Shown here: positions 34,751 through 45,774 of the stretch, in pieces
How the letters are laid out: each line of letters begins with the position of its first letter
Position numbering within the stretch: position 1 is the stretch's first letter
NCBI GenBank assembly: GCA_023213395.1
Contig: CM041465.1
Location: forward strand, 21,762,001-21,826,000
Direction of reading: 5' to 3'
DNA from: Cycas panzhihuaensis
Lineage: Eukaryota; Cycadophyta
Length of the DNA stretch: 64,000 nucleotides
Program-made: the position numbers and the translations under genes
Notes under the pieces: model-generated
Database searches by the model: none
What the model was told of the DNA's origin: nothing
What the model saw: only the letters and a program-made list of their open reading frames with translations

Positions 34751-35047
34751 TGAAAAGAGTGGATCTATCCTTCATCTCCATGCACTAAACACAAAGGAAA
34801 ACATGGGAGCAAGAGAGACTTGAGAGAAAGAAAGTAGCTCTCACAAAATGGGGAGGTAAGAATGAATCTCCTCCATTGAGCTTTACTTTTATATTAAGAG
34901 AGGGAGCATTTGAGTTAGGTGAAATGAAATTATACATAATGCACATGAAAGTGCATTTCACTTAAGTGATCTAATTTAAAGTTCACTTAAGACCCTTCTT
35001 CGAAATAATCAACTAATGTAATGACCTTATGTCATTAACCCTTTTCA
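34751..35047 (-). mobile_element. C2 3' LTR
   Basis: Begins TGAAAAGAGTGG and ends CCCTTTTCA. Its near-identical partner is 42079-42374. It is the 3' LTR because the polypurine tract abuts it on the right. Confidence 0.95.
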
Positions 35048-35058
35048 ATCTCCCCCTT
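35048..35058 (-). other. C2 polypurine tract
   Basis: The minus strand reads AAGGGGGAGAT directly before the 3' LTR TGAAAAG. Confidence 0.88.
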
Positions 35059-35530
35059 AATGGTAGAAGGTCATTTCATTCTATTTTATTCTATCCTATG
35101 AGGTCTTCATTTGAGCCTCTTTCAAAGCAAACTAGTATGATACTTTTGTGGGAAACCCTCATGGGGAAGAAAACCCATAAATTTTCTAATCTACTAACCT
35201 GGCTCAGGCAGCTCTTTAAATGTAGCCAGATAGCCAATCAATACAATAAATTTTGTAGCTGAAATTCATCGAGTCTCCATATACCATTTGGTCATCCCCC
35301 ATGCCCTTTCGGGTTTTCACAGGTTCCAATTTTCCAAAATGATATAATCCTTATCCTTTCGCATCCACATGGGGTTTTCATGAATGGGATAGAGTAGAGA
35401 CTTACTCTTGTCCTTCTGTGCCTATAAGGGGTTTTCATGAATGAGATAGAGTATGATGGCCCTATTATCATCTCCTTCAATCAGTCAGAGATGGAGGCCC
35501 TAAGGCCGAGTTACTTTTGGAACTATTCAA
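35059..35530. other. C2 region between RNase H and PPT
   Basis: Non-coding stretch of about 470 bases. It includes two imperfect copies of a GGGGTTTTCATGAATG-type segment (near 35370-35390 and 35428-35445), read also as a short minus frame. No known domain. Confidence 0.6.
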
Positions 35531-36352
35531 ACTTCACCCTCTTTAATGGTTTGGTGAAGATATCAGCCACTTGATCTCATTGTGGGGCGATCTCAATTGA
35601 ATTGTGCCATCATGAACTAGTTCTCTAATCCTGTGGACTTTTGTACTTATATGTTTGGTATGATCATGAAATACAAGATTTTTAGCCATCTGGATTGTAG
35701 ATTGATTATCTACATGTAAGCTAGTAGAACTTGTTTGGGTGGCATTTAATGTATTCAATAATTTTCTAAACCATATCACCTCCTTGCTTGTCTCAGAAGT
35801 AGCAATGTACTCAGCTTCAATAGTTGAGTCTGTAACTATCTTTTGCCGTCTAGATCTCCATGATATTGGTACTATTCCAAGAAATGTTACATACCCAGAC
35901 GTAGATCTTCTTGTGTCTTTATCTCCGGCAAAGTTTGAGTCTGTATATACACAAAGTTTAAATTTTGCGTTGGGTTCATACAACAAACCATATTTGCTAG
36001 TCGTCTTTAGGTACCTCAACACTCGTATTGCAGCTTGCCAATGATTCTTCTTAGGATTTATCATGAATCTTGCAAGAATACCAACAGAGTGTGTAATATC
36101 TGGCCTTGTGTTGGTAGTATAGATGAGACTACCTACAAGTTGCCTATAGAGCGTTGCGTCTACCTCCCTATTATCACCATCAACTGAGAGCTTAATATTA
36201 GGCTCCATAGGTGTATCCACTGGTCGAGCACCTTCCAACTGAAACTTTGTCATAAGATCATTGATATATTTTTCTTGGGAGAGAAAGATTTTGCCATCCT
36301 TTTGAGTTACTTCAATTCCTAAGTAATATTTCATCAACCCGAGGTTAGACAA
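35531..36352 (-). pseudogene. C2 RNase H and RT C-terminal part
   Basis: The 269-codon open stretch starts inside RT (MSNLGLMKYYLGIEV) and contains the copia RNase H motifs YTDSNFAGDKDTRRSTSGY, TIEAEYIA and LHVDNQSTIQMAKN. The normal C-terminus (QVADIFTKPL) occurs in another frame near 35540-35575, so a one-base change near 35580 and one stop truncate it. The start is not a true start: the stretch continues the polyprotein after a stop and shift near 36353-36383. RNase H removes the RNA template during cDNA synthesis. Confidence 0.93.
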
Positions 36353-36369
36353 TTCAAAAGTTTTGGCAA

Positions 36370-37010
36370 GGTCCTTCTTCAGCTAGCTGATTACCTGTTC
36401 ACTATTCCCCATTATGAGCATGTCATCCACAAAGATTAAGAGGTAAGTGACTTTATCATTTTGGTACTTGATGAATAATGTTGCATCAATATCTTGATAG
36501 TCATAAACCTCATATCCAAGTTGCGTCATTCTTTTAGACAACTTGGTAAACCAAGCACGAGGGGCTTGCTTTAGGTCGTACAAGGACTTTTTGAGCCTAC
36601 AAACTTTATGCTCCTGACCATCAATCTCGTATCCTTCTGGCTGAGCCATGTAAATTTCTTCTTTAAGGTCCCCATTGAGAAATGTAGTCTTAACATCAAG
36701 TTGGTGGATTTTCCAACCCTGTTGAGCAGCCAAGGCTATAAGAGTTTTGATTGTAGGCCACTTGGTTGTTGGAGCAAAGATTTCAGTGTAGTTAATGCCT
36801 TCCCTTTGCATGAATCCTTTTGCTACCAACTTTGCCTTGTATTTTTCTAGGGTGCCATCTGATCTATACTTGTTTTTGAACACCCATTTATTTTGAACTA
36901 CCTTTCTTCCAAGTGGTAGATCAACAAGCTCCCATGTACCGTTCTTAATAAGAGATTGATACTCTTTGTTCATGGCATTTCTCCAAGATGCATACAACTT
37001 CTTGGTATGT
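36370..37010 (-). pseudogene. C2 reverse transcriptase, N-terminal and palm part
   Basis: The open stretch 36383-36997 carries the RVT_2 pattern: WVFKNKYRSDGTLEKYKAKL, QLDVKTTFLNGDL with the first catalytic Asp (A is T in the usual DVKxAFLNG), and LLIFVDDMLIMG with the YVDD-type box as FVDD. All catalytic aspartates are present. It is separated from integrase by about 200 weakly conserved bases and from the RNase H part by one stop and frame change. It copies element RNA into DNA inside the particle. Confidence 0.93.
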
Positions 37011-37230
37011 TAGGGGCTCTTCATTAAGAGCAAGATGCAGTTCTACTGGTTCAAGCTCAATGGAAAGTGATTCATGCATCCTTGCTTTATGGGCACTTCT
37101 AGTACCAGTTTTGCCTACCTCATCTGGTCACATATCCTTGTGTAGCTGGTAGGCTTCACGAAAACCTCGAGTTGGGAATGAGGTTTTCATTTCTACAACC
37201 TCTTGATCTTCATTTTGATCCTGAAAAGGA

Positions 37231-38340
37231 TCATGTGAAATATTTGGCACGAAGGAAGTTAGCGATCTTTGGAGAAGATGGGCCAGCCACAGATGTTGGA
37301 GAAGATGATCCTTCTGCTATGGCTTTGCCTTTGTCAACTTGGCTATTCACAAATGATGGTGCTGGATGTGTACACATTGGATTGAAGTCATAACTTGTAT
37401 CCTTCAAGGCTCTATTGTCAGATTCCAAGATTTTAAGCAACTGTTTAGCATCTCCCCCCCTAAATTTTAGAATCTGGACATCAAATTCAGTAGCATTATT
37501 AAATCGGTAAGAAGGCATCTTGGAGTCAAGTCTAAGTAATTGATCTTCAGTCTCTGTAAAGATAACATCTCTAGTGATGATGATTTTGCACTCTGAAGGT
37601 ATAAAAACCTTATATCCCTTTTTGTCCATAGGGTATCTGAAAAAAATGTCTTTGATGGCTCTATCTTGGAGCTTATTTCTATGTTCCTGCAAAATATGAG
37701 CATAACAAGTAGAGCCAAAAATTCTGAAGTGGGAGATAGAGGGGGTTTGTCCATACCACATTTCATGTGGAGAGGGGCCGAGCTTGGAGGGACTAATAGT
37801 GTTGATGCAATACACAGATCCGGATAGCCTCAAATTCAAAGATAGATAGGGACATTCTTATATACTAGCATAGCATGAGTCATATTCATAATGGTCCTAT
37901 TCATGCACTCGGCAACTCCATTTTGTTGGGGTGTACCTGCAACAGTGGTCTGATGTTTGATTCCATGTTGGCATAGGTACGATTCAAACTCATTGGATGT
38001 GTACTCACCACCATTATCAGTCTTGAGTATTTTGATCTTGAATCCAGATTCATTTTCTATGCGGGCCTTGAAAGCTTGAAATATAGAAAGAGCTTCATCT
38101 TTCTTTGTAAGAAAAGCAACCCATACTTTCTTGGTAAAATCAACAATGAAAGTAATATAGTACCACTTTTGTTTGATAGAAGGGATGGGCATAGGACCAC
38201 ATATATCTGAGTATACAAGCTGTAAAGGTTGGCTAGATTTCCACTAACTATGAGGAAAGGGTTGTCTTTGAGATTTAGCAATAATACATGCTTCACATTT
38301 AAAGGGCTTGGAGGGGAACTTAGGCAAACCAGGAAGAGTG
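37231..38340 (-). pseudogene. C2 integrase
   Basis: The zinc region spans the 38340 stop: LWHAHMGHI upstream (near 38370-38400) and CEACIIAK near 38280-38300. The core has VYSDICGPM (first Asp, near 38195-38215), KTDNGGEY (second Asp, near 38005-38035) and NGVAECMNRTIM (catalytic Glu near 37900-37925, with the usual Arg after it replaced by Cys). The C-terminal part is an open stretch 37231-37839. Two stops near 37830 and 38220 and one near 38340 interrupt it. In copia elements integrase precedes RT, as here. Confidence 0.92.
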
Positions 38341-39050
38341 TCTTGTAGTTATCTTAAACAATCAATTTTGATATGGCCCATATGAGCATGCCATAGAGCT
38401 GCTTGGGATAACTTTTGAGGAGTCAGGGTTGTGATAAAAATAAATTCATCATCAACATAGTTGGCTTCAGAGGATGGTGAGCCAGTTAGGCGAAAAAGTT
38501 TGCCATCAAGAATTCCGGTCATAACCACAGCATTTGAAGGAGGGTGAATGACACAGAGAGTTTGATTGTTTGCAGTTACACTCAGATTAAATCCATGAGA
38601 GACAAGGGTGGACATGGAGAGCAAATTCTGCTTCAGAGCAGGAATATATAAAACATCAACAAGTGTAAAATCTGGAAGGCCTGGGAGTTTCAGACAAACT
38701 GTTCCAAGTCCTTCGACTGGTTGAGATGATTTATCAGCCATGTGTACAACACCACGAACTTCAGAGTCAAAATCTTGAAAGAACTGGCAATGACAAGTCA
38801 TGTGTTGTGTTGCTCTAGTATCCATGATCCACGATGTAGTATTTGAGGTAGCACTATTTGCAATTCCAAGTGGTGAAGGCAAAAGTGAATAAGCATAGCC
38901 ATAATGAGCCTTAATATACTTAGTGGATCTATCAATAACATTTGATGAAGTGGTCCTAATTCTTTGAAGGTGTGCATAAGCAAATTACATTCTACCAAAA
39001 GCATCTTCAAAAGAATTATTATCAACATTATATCCACCATGGCGCTGTTG
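38341..39050 (-). pseudogene. C2 protease and pre-integrase zinc region
   Basis: The open stretch 38349-38882 carries SWIMDTRATQHMT, the copia protease active-site block. The standard form is D-S-G-A-T; here it is D-T-R-A-T, so Gly is Arg and activity is doubtful. It continues with LSMSTLVSHGFNLS, LFRLTGSPS and LWHAHMGHI (GAG-pre-integrase). One in-frame stop lies near 38985. The ATG at the open-frame start is internal to the polyprotein. Confidence 0.9.
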
Positions 39051-40029
39051 ATAACTTGGTAGTTTGTTGGTGGTAGTTCTGTAATTTTTGGTATAATGTC
39101 CTTTTCTATTACACCTTTGGCACATGATTGTTTGATTTCCAATCCAAGTATTGGGCTAGTTGGATTATCTCTGATCACTGGATCTAGGTCCAGGTTGATT
39201 ATTTTGGCCTTGGCCTTGAGATTATTTTTATTGGAATTGAGGAGCCTATTGACTAAGAGGACGGTGTCCTTGTTGTCTACCTCTTCCTCTTCCACAGGAA
39301 TTATCACCTCTACAAGGGTATTGATCTTGATTTTTGGTGTAACAAAGATCTTCTTCCACTTCAAAAGCAGCATCAACTAGATCTGATGTAGTGGCAAAGT
39401 TGGTATCAAAGGTCTTATCAAATTCAATGAACTTATCAGCAAGATCCTCAAAGTTTAGGGTCTTCAAAGTGCCACTAGATTGAAGACTTCCCAATAGATT
39501 TTTATAATCTGGGATATGGAGATATGACTGAATCAAGAAAGCCCATGTAATGCATTGAGTTTTAAAATCTTTATCAATGGCTTACTTGATTGGATGAAGG
39601 AGATTAATTGTCTCACTTGCATGTCCTTTCTGCATTTTTAATTTGTTCATATTTAGCACTAAGTGAACAAATTCTAAGTTTGATTTAGTGTCAAAGTTCT
39701 TCTTAAGAACTTCAAGAACTTTCCATGCTGTATCATGTATAGCTTCATCAATGAGATTATGCAGGGAATAATCAGTGATAAGCAATATTCCTGCATGGAT
39801 TTTATCATCATCAAGTTCCCATTGGTGTTTAGTTACGCCTTGGGGGAGCTGGAGCACCTCCTACTGAAGCAGTTGTGGTAGTTGTAGTTGCAACAGGTGG
39901 TGTAGGTTGTAAGTGATCTCTCCATAGACCTTTATACTTTGCAGTATTTCTGACACCAGTGAACCACATGTCCCGATTTTCTTTCCCTTTCAGAATGTAG
40001 TTCACATTTTGCTTGAACTGTGAAGACAT
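39050..40029 (-). pseudogene. gag: C2 gag
   Basis: The ATG at 40029 begins MSSQFKQNVNYILKG, followed by KYKGLWRDHL. A one-base shift near 39850 moves to the frame QLPQGVTKHQWELDDDKIHA, then ADKFIEFDKTFDTNFATTSD, a Gly/Arg-rich stretch near 39250-39300, and a zinc knuckle CNRKGHYTKN near 39075-39110. A TAA near 39582 looks like a C-to-T change of a Gln codon. It encodes the copia particle protein. The start is supported by alignment of the open frame with the downstream UBN2-like region. Confidence 0.88.
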
Positions 40030-40198
40030 TATGTCTTTTTAGAAGGGAAAAAATGAACAAAGGACTATAAAAGTGATGGTAATAAATGACCGATCACTAT
40101 TTACAAATGAGAAATGTAAATGAAGTAGTGTAGAAGAAGGAAGAAGAAGTGAGAATGGTTGCTCAAAGATGAAGGGAGCAACTTAGAGAAAAGTCACC

Positions 40199-40325
40199 AA
40201 CACTTGTGACAAATATTAACCTGACACAGCAGGAATATGAGAAGTACTATGATAAAAATTAGCCACTAACACTTGTGGTAAATATTAACCTGATGCAGTA
40301 GGAATATGAGAAGCACTATGATTGT
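40199..40325. repeat. Tandem pair, 69-base unit
   Basis: The words CACTTGTG, AAATATTAACCTGA and GGAATATGAGAAG recur at a spacing of 69 bases (40201 and 40270). Confidence 0.9.
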
Positions 40326-40797
40326 GATTACACTATGGATCACTTGTTACAAATAAGTAAGTGATCAATATACAAGATTATAGGCCAATGTAGAAATTGA
40401 CATCATTGGGTTTACACAACTTGAAACTCAAATGTAGGATGCGTAATCAACCCCATAACCTCTAACTTGTGTCCAATGTGTAGTTGAGGTTGTTGGAGGG
40501 ATGCCTAGGCTTCTAGTAGAATTAATTTGGCCTTCACCCGTGATACCCACAATCATGCTTGGTGATGAAATCCAAGTCACAACGGAGCCTAGGTACTCCC
40601 AATCCTTACCCAGTTCACCAATGAGTAGCTATATACCTCCTCTAAAGAGTGGTGCATGTATACCTATGGCTATGACGGATATTGGATTAGGTATATTTTA
40701 ATCTTGTATTAAAGTTTTAGTTTTCCCGGTTGGTTATCAGGATGATCCCTGATTGAGGCACGATGGTATGGCTAACCAAACCTCACCAATATTCCAG

Positions 40798-40875
40798 TTT
40801 AGTTCAGTCCCAACTTGAAACCCACACCTCCTTTATGGCACGGCATTCTACCAACTAAGGTATCTCAACCTTGGC
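40798..40875 (-). repeat. tRNA-like segment, possible SINE head or tRNA relic
   Basis: The minus strand reads AGATACCTTAGTTGGTAGA, close to the tRNA D-arm/A box (TAGCTCAGTTGGTAGA). Then comes GGGTTTCAAGTTGGGACT at T-arm distance, loosely like a B box. The stems are poor, so a working tRNA is unlikely. A SINE-derived head or relic tRNA is plausible. Confidence 0.35.
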
Positions 40876-41229
40876 GAGTGTGTGAATAGGTACAAGATGG
40901 CAGAAAATAGTGTACATGATGCGTTCCTTTTAGGAAGAGTGAAAAGATTATCAAATTGCATCAAACGTACATTTAACTGAAAATAATGCTTGCTGGAGTG
41001 CTTTTGGAGTGCTTGGTTGAAGTGCTTGCTTGAAGTGTCTTTGGAGTGCTTGCTTTGAGTGATTTTAGAGTGCTAAAATGCAATGCTAATAGGTGAGTGA
41101 GGACACCAGATATTTCTCTGATCCAGCTTTTTTTTTTTCACTTTTATAATAGGCTTTTAAGCCTTTTAAAAAGGGAGAAATTTTCTTCACTTTCTTTTTT
41201 TGTTAATACAAAAAAAGTACTATTCACTA

Positions 41230-41560
41230 AATCTACAATAACTTTCTCCCACGATATCGAAATGGAGTGCCAATTTTTCTGCTGCAAACTAGACTCAAAG
41301 CTTCATATTTAGGAAGTGGAATCAGGTCCAAATGAGTTCTAGAAAGTTTTTGACAGCCCTGCAAAGTTAGGAAATTATATTTTTCTAGAATTCTTACTGA
41401 AAATAACTGCTATTCACTAAAATAGTAATAACTTCCTCATATGACATCCAAATTAGGTGCCGATTTTGTGATGGAAAGTAGACTCAAAGCCCCATCTTTG
41501 ATAATTATAATCACTTTAATTGGATATTTGTAGAAGATTTTGTAAACTTGTGAAGTTCAG
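41230..41560. repeat. Two diverged copies of a block of about 170 bases
   Basis: ATAACTTYCTC, GAGTGCCAATTTT or AGGTGCCGATTTT, and AGACTCAAAGC occur in the same order at 41238-41300 and 41430-41490. A third partial copy may start near 41585. Confidence 0.65.
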
Positions 41561-42060
41561 TAATCAAATTGTATTTCTACAGAAATTTTAGCTTGCTAAT
41601 ATCTCATTAACACATGATACCATATGAATTTTTCATCATTTTTTGACCACCAGGTTCCCAATATGGGCAAGGTGAGAGCATACAATGATAGATATTTTAA
41701 ATGGCTTGAAATTCTTAAAAAAAAAAGGGTAAAAACTCCCCTTACAATCATTCTTCTAAATGTTGGAAAAACTTCGGCAGCATTTCTCCTTATTAAATGG
41801 ACAAAAAAGGGAAAAGAAAAAGGAAGAATGAGATAGCATGAATGGCCAGCAAATGATTGGAATCCTTGGGCCTTACAACTCCTTGTATAATGCTTCCAAA
41901 CCTGTAAAAGAGAAAGGAAAAGCAAACAATACAAAATATGCTATCATAATAACTTGAAATTATTTCTAAATTCACTTTCACAATCTCCTTCACCACATGG
42001 ATTGTGGGGGAGAAGGAAGTGATGGCTCCATTGCAAGTGCAAGTGGGGAATATGAAGGAA

Positions 42061-42076
42061 GCAAGCTCTGATACCA
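42061..42076 (-). other. C2 primer binding site (initiator-Met tRNA type)
   Basis: The minus strand reads TGGTATCAGAGCTTGC, the standard plant copia primer site, two bases from the 5' LTR. Confidence 0.95.
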
Positions 42077-42078
42077 CA

Positions 42079-42374
42079 TGAAAAGAGTGGATCTATCCTT
42101 CATCTCCATGCACTAAACATAAAGGCAAACATGGGAGCAAGAGAGACTTGAGAGAAAGAAAGTAGCTCTCACAAAATGGGGAGGTAAGAATGAATCTCCT
42201 CCATTGAGCTTTACTTTTATATTGAGAGAGGGAGCATTTGAGTTAGGTGAAATGAAATTATACATAATGCACATGAAAGTGCATTTCACTTAAGTGATCT
42301 AATTTAAAGTTTACTTAAGACCCTTTTTCAAAATAATCAACTAATGAATGACCTTATGTCATTAACCCTTTTCA
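42079..42374 (-). mobile_element. C2 5' LTR
   Basis: A 296-bp partner of 34751-35047, bounded by TG and CA and flanked by TTTGG. Confidence 0.95.
42214..42221 (-). promoter_or_regulatory. C2 LTR TATA box candidate
   Basis: The minus strand reads TATAAAAG about 150 bases into the LTR from its U3 end. It is conserved in the 3' LTR at 34886-34893. Confidence 0.6.
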
Positions 42375-42379
42375 TTTGG
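42375..42379. repeat. C2 target-site duplication, right
   Basis: TTTGG, identical to 34746-34750. Confidence 0.95.
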
Positions 42380-42800
42380 GGGTGGTTAGAGGCTCATAGC
42401 TTGAAATCATTGGTCCAATGCTTCAACCACATTTGTAGGAAGGGTTCCTACTTATTCGTATGAGGTAGAGGGTTCCTCATATGAAGTAGACCCTATGGGT
42501 CGATCTTCATGGGTGTTCCCACCAAGATGGTGATATCCTATAGAAGATGATGTTCCCATGTCATGCGTGGGGAGGTGATGGAGATTCAAGTGCTCTTAAT
42601 CACCCAGATAAAATATAAGGTCATCACCCTCTTGGGTGGGACCTTAGAAGGAGGTTGAGGGTTGTTGTTGGGCTCTAGAAATGTAGGTGTGATAGGCCCA
42701 TTCCAAAGAAAATCCTTCTATGGCTGATTTAGAATTAGATAAGGGAAAGGGAGAGTAAGGGGGCTCTTCTAAAGAAAGAGGGAGACCTCACAGATGATGA
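42380..42800 (-). pseudogene. gag: T1 gag, N-terminal part
   Basis: Minus-strand continuation of the T1 gag across the C2 insertion. Readable pieces are VVEALDQ near 42390-42415 and the upstream SLEWAYHTY near 42685-42710, matching WAYHTST of the palindromic-element gag. Stops and shifts are present, including one just before the C2 site. The start codon is not certain; it should be close to 42800. Confidence 0.75.
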
Positions 42801-42958
42801 GATAATTGTTACATTTAAGTTCCTCTTAGAACTCTAGAAGAGGGAAAGAGAAGTGGAGCAAAGATGCTAGGGGTTTCCTAATAAATTCAGGAAGAGATAC
42901 TAAAAGAGAAAGGCAACAGTAACATAAAGGAAATCAAAATGATTCCCTTACTAGCAAG

Positions 42959-42976
42959 TCCCCACAGTTTTCACCA
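42959..42976 (-). other. T1 primer binding site
   Basis: The minus strand reads TGGTGAAAACTGTGGGGA, one base from the 5' LTR. It is a mutated form of the family site at 7487. Confidence 0.7.
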
Positions 42977-42977
42977 G

Positions 42978-45384
42978 TGGAAGAATACCTTTGGGGGTCA
43001 CTAAAGATAAGTATATTTAAGCTAATAATATCATTATATTAGGGGCTTAAAAGTCCTCAAGGAAGGGGGTAGGTCACCTATAAAGGGTGTCCATTCATCG
43101 AAACACAAGTTCAGAGACCTACAAATAGAGCATAAGACTTTCCTTTTTGGCAGGCACCTTTTAGGAGCTAGGTTGGGTAAGGGCATCCTCAGTTTACCGA
43201 GTAGCTTAGGAGAGGACTCTCCTATCATAATGGGGGAACAAAGAAGAGAAAAAGATCAAGACCCTCTTCTAGGGAAGGGGGGAAGGGCCAAGGATAGGCC
43301 CTAGCAGGATAGGAACCTATGGAACGAGTAAAAGAGATGGTTGGTTTGAAGGGTGAGGAGGGGATTCAGTATGTTGAGACCAAATCTGAGAAGTAAGACT
43401 AATGGCATGTTTTATTAAAGGTCATCTAAAAGTGATGCTTCTAGGGTTTGAACGAAGAGTGCAAGTTGTTCAACTACACTAAGAGTTTTGGGTAGTGTTC
43501 TTTGTCTTGTTTATAGAACGACATGGTGTAGATGTTCAAGATATCAATGCCAAAAGGATATAACTAAATAAGAACACATATTCTCTCTCTTTTTCTATCC
43601 TCTCTCTCTCTTTTCCTTTGTTGATAGAAGATTAATTTAAAGGAAGATTAGGTGTAGGAGAGAGAAAGAACACTAATGGTCTATGTAATCTTTCCTAATA
43701 ATGAAAGGAAGAAGGGTAGTTATCCAAACCAAATTACACTTTCCTAATATCAGCCCTATACCTATGTATACAAGTAAAGTGCAAAAATGAGAGTGTAGCA
43801 AGAAAAGGGAAGTCTTTCAGTTGGTTCGCTTGCTTTCTTTCTTAGGGGAAGAAAATGAGAAGTGCACTTATTCAAACTACCCTTTCTATGATCATGTAAG
43901 TGAAAAGGAAAGACAAGATCTTTGCATGCTAATACATGATGGAAGTGTAAATATGAATATGCTTCTTTTATGCTTTCCTTTGATGAATGCAATTATACAA
44001 GTGATTACAAACTACATGCAAATGTAATCAAGTTCCTTTTGGAGAAGAAAGGGGGAGAAATAAAGAAGGGGAAAGTGGAGGAGAGTTGGAATTGGTGCAT
44101 CTAGAAATGAACTGGTTCGTGAAGTGCCTCTCTTTCTCTTCTTTTCCTTCCTTTCACCCGTCACCTCATGCTCCAAGTCATAGTAGACATTGTGGATGAA
44201 GTTATGGGTGGGGCTCCCTTACCTTCCCTGAAGTATATTAGGGAAGAATAGTAAACTTAAAGGAAAGATTCAAGGAAACATAAATATTAAAAGATGAACG
44301 TACCTCTTAGTTTGCAACATGATCCTACTTTCTCAAGAAGGGTGGTGTTCCCCATATGAGCAAACCCTCTTAACAACAAGTAAGTACATGCATGTGTAAG
44401 TATGAATAGATGCATGTATGTGTGCTTACCAAAGTGAAGTTAAAGCTTGCTTAATATTAGAAAAAAAGAAGAATGATATAATCCACAATTTCCTTTATGT
44501 GCTAAAATGTTCCCAAGAACTTCTCGGGGAAACGAAGAGGGTTTGAAGGCAAGAAAAAGGAGTGTCTCTAAATTGCCAGCTCCCTCAAGAAGGCTACCTC
44601 CTGTGTCCTCAAGTATTGTAAGAGTGGTTAGGTGGGGATTGAAAGCTTCAACCAACCAAAGGCGAAAACAACTTACAAGAAGTTGTAAAAGCCATAAAAA
44701 TCATAAATGTTGCAAAAGTTGTAATGCTGCAACTTTTGTAAACTATGCAATAAGAATGTAAATACCATGAAGAGTAAGGTATGTGATGGAGATTGCTACT
44801 AGATAATATATATGTAGGCTTATTGCAAGTGTTGCAAGGCCTACAAATGCTATAATCAGTAAAAGACCCCCACTAAAGGGGATTTTTTAGTTTGTAGGAC
44901 AGATACGATATAGGAAACTAAGAGAAGTAGATGGCTACCCTAGAGGATATAGCCTTAGGAGTAAGAACTCCAGCTATGAACTCCTCTTCTCCTTCTCTAG
45001 GGTATCATATAACCTTCCTAGTTATAACCAAAGAGTACCTAATGGATTTTGAGGTACAATTAATAGAGAAAGGAAGGGTTTGCCTTCCTTTGGACACCAA
45101 GAAGGAGTGAAATATATGTCAAAACTTATAATAAATAGAGTTGTTGAATAACCACACTTTCTAGAGGAGAAAAATAATAGAGAAAAGCCTATTTCCAGCC
45201 ATAAAATTGAAGTGAAATAAATGTTACCTGATGAACAAATAAGGAGAGATGAGAATCCCACTTGATGGGTAATGAAGGGCCTCTTTGGAGGTAAGAAAGG
45301 GACTCAAAACCTTGCAATCCTACTTCTGCTACTCGAGTTAGTACCAAGGAAAAAAGGTTTGCTAGAGGAGGTATGGTCTAGACC
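42978..45384 (-). mobile_element. T1 5' LTR (partial, interrupted by T2)
   Basis: Starts TGGAAGAATACC at 42978 and is colinear with the T1 3' LTR 21391-23800. It stops at about 45384 in the word TCTAGACC, where a new alpha LTR begins. The remainder lies right of the window. Confidence 0.85.
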
Positions 45385-45769
45385 TACTAGAAGCATGCCT
45401 ATGGGGGGTCGCTAAGGATAAGGGGATTTAAGCCAATACTATCATTATGTCAGGGGCATAAAGGTCCTCGAAGGTAGAGGATAGGTCACCAACAAAGGGC
45501 ATTTATATGTTAGAATGTAGGTTTAGAGACCCATAAATAACACATAAGACTTTCCCTTTTGGTAGGCACCTTCTTAAGTTTGAGTTAGGCAAGGGCATCC
45601 TCAGTTTACTGAGTAGCCTAAGGAAGGACTCTCCTATCCCGATAGGAGAAGGAAGGAGAGAAAGGATCAAGGCCCATAAGACAGGAAGGAGAAAAGATAG
45701 ACCCTAATAGGATGGAAGCCTATGGAATAAGTGAGTGGTTGAAAGGTGTAAAGGGGATTTAGTGTGCTA
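45385..45769 (-). mobile_element. T2 3' LTR, first segment
   Basis: CTAGAAGCATGCC followed by a GGGGTCGCTAAGGAT block restarts the alpha LTR series. It is split by T3 at 45770 and resumes at 62375. The exact first base is uncertain by a few bases because the TG is mutated. Confidence 0.75.
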
Positions 45770-45774
45770 GAACC
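45770..45774. repeat. T3 target-site duplication, left
   Basis: GAACC, identical to 62370-62374. Confidence 0.92.

Larger units (their letters stand above)
40030..42060 (-). other. C2 5' leader of about 2 kb
   Basis: This stretch lies between the primer site and the gag start. It has no long open frame. It holds a 69-base tandem pair, a tRNA-like segment, short GGAGTGCTTG-type repeats near 40990-41075, and two related blocks near 41230-41350 and 41400-41560. Part of it may be a separate insertion, but I found no clear target duplication. Confidence 0.6.
34751..42374 (-). mobile_element. C2, nearly complete young Ty1/copia element
   Basis: A 7.6-kb minus-strand element with 297- and 296-bp LTRs, a perfect 5-bp target duplication, a primer site, a polypurine tract, and gag, protease, integrase, RT and RNase H in copia order. 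By eye the LTRs differ at six substitutions and one single-base gap, so it is young relative to its surroundings. The coding region still has several stops and frameshifts. A leader of about 2 kb lies between the primer site and gag, which is long for copia. Confidence 0.95.

Noticed and set aside
35739-36044. 101-aa plus-strand frame
   Set aside because: It is the shadow of the C2 RNase H frame on the other strand.
40798-40875. Functional tRNA gene
   Set aside because: The D-arm and T-arm words are tRNA-like, but acceptor and anticodon stems do not pair well.
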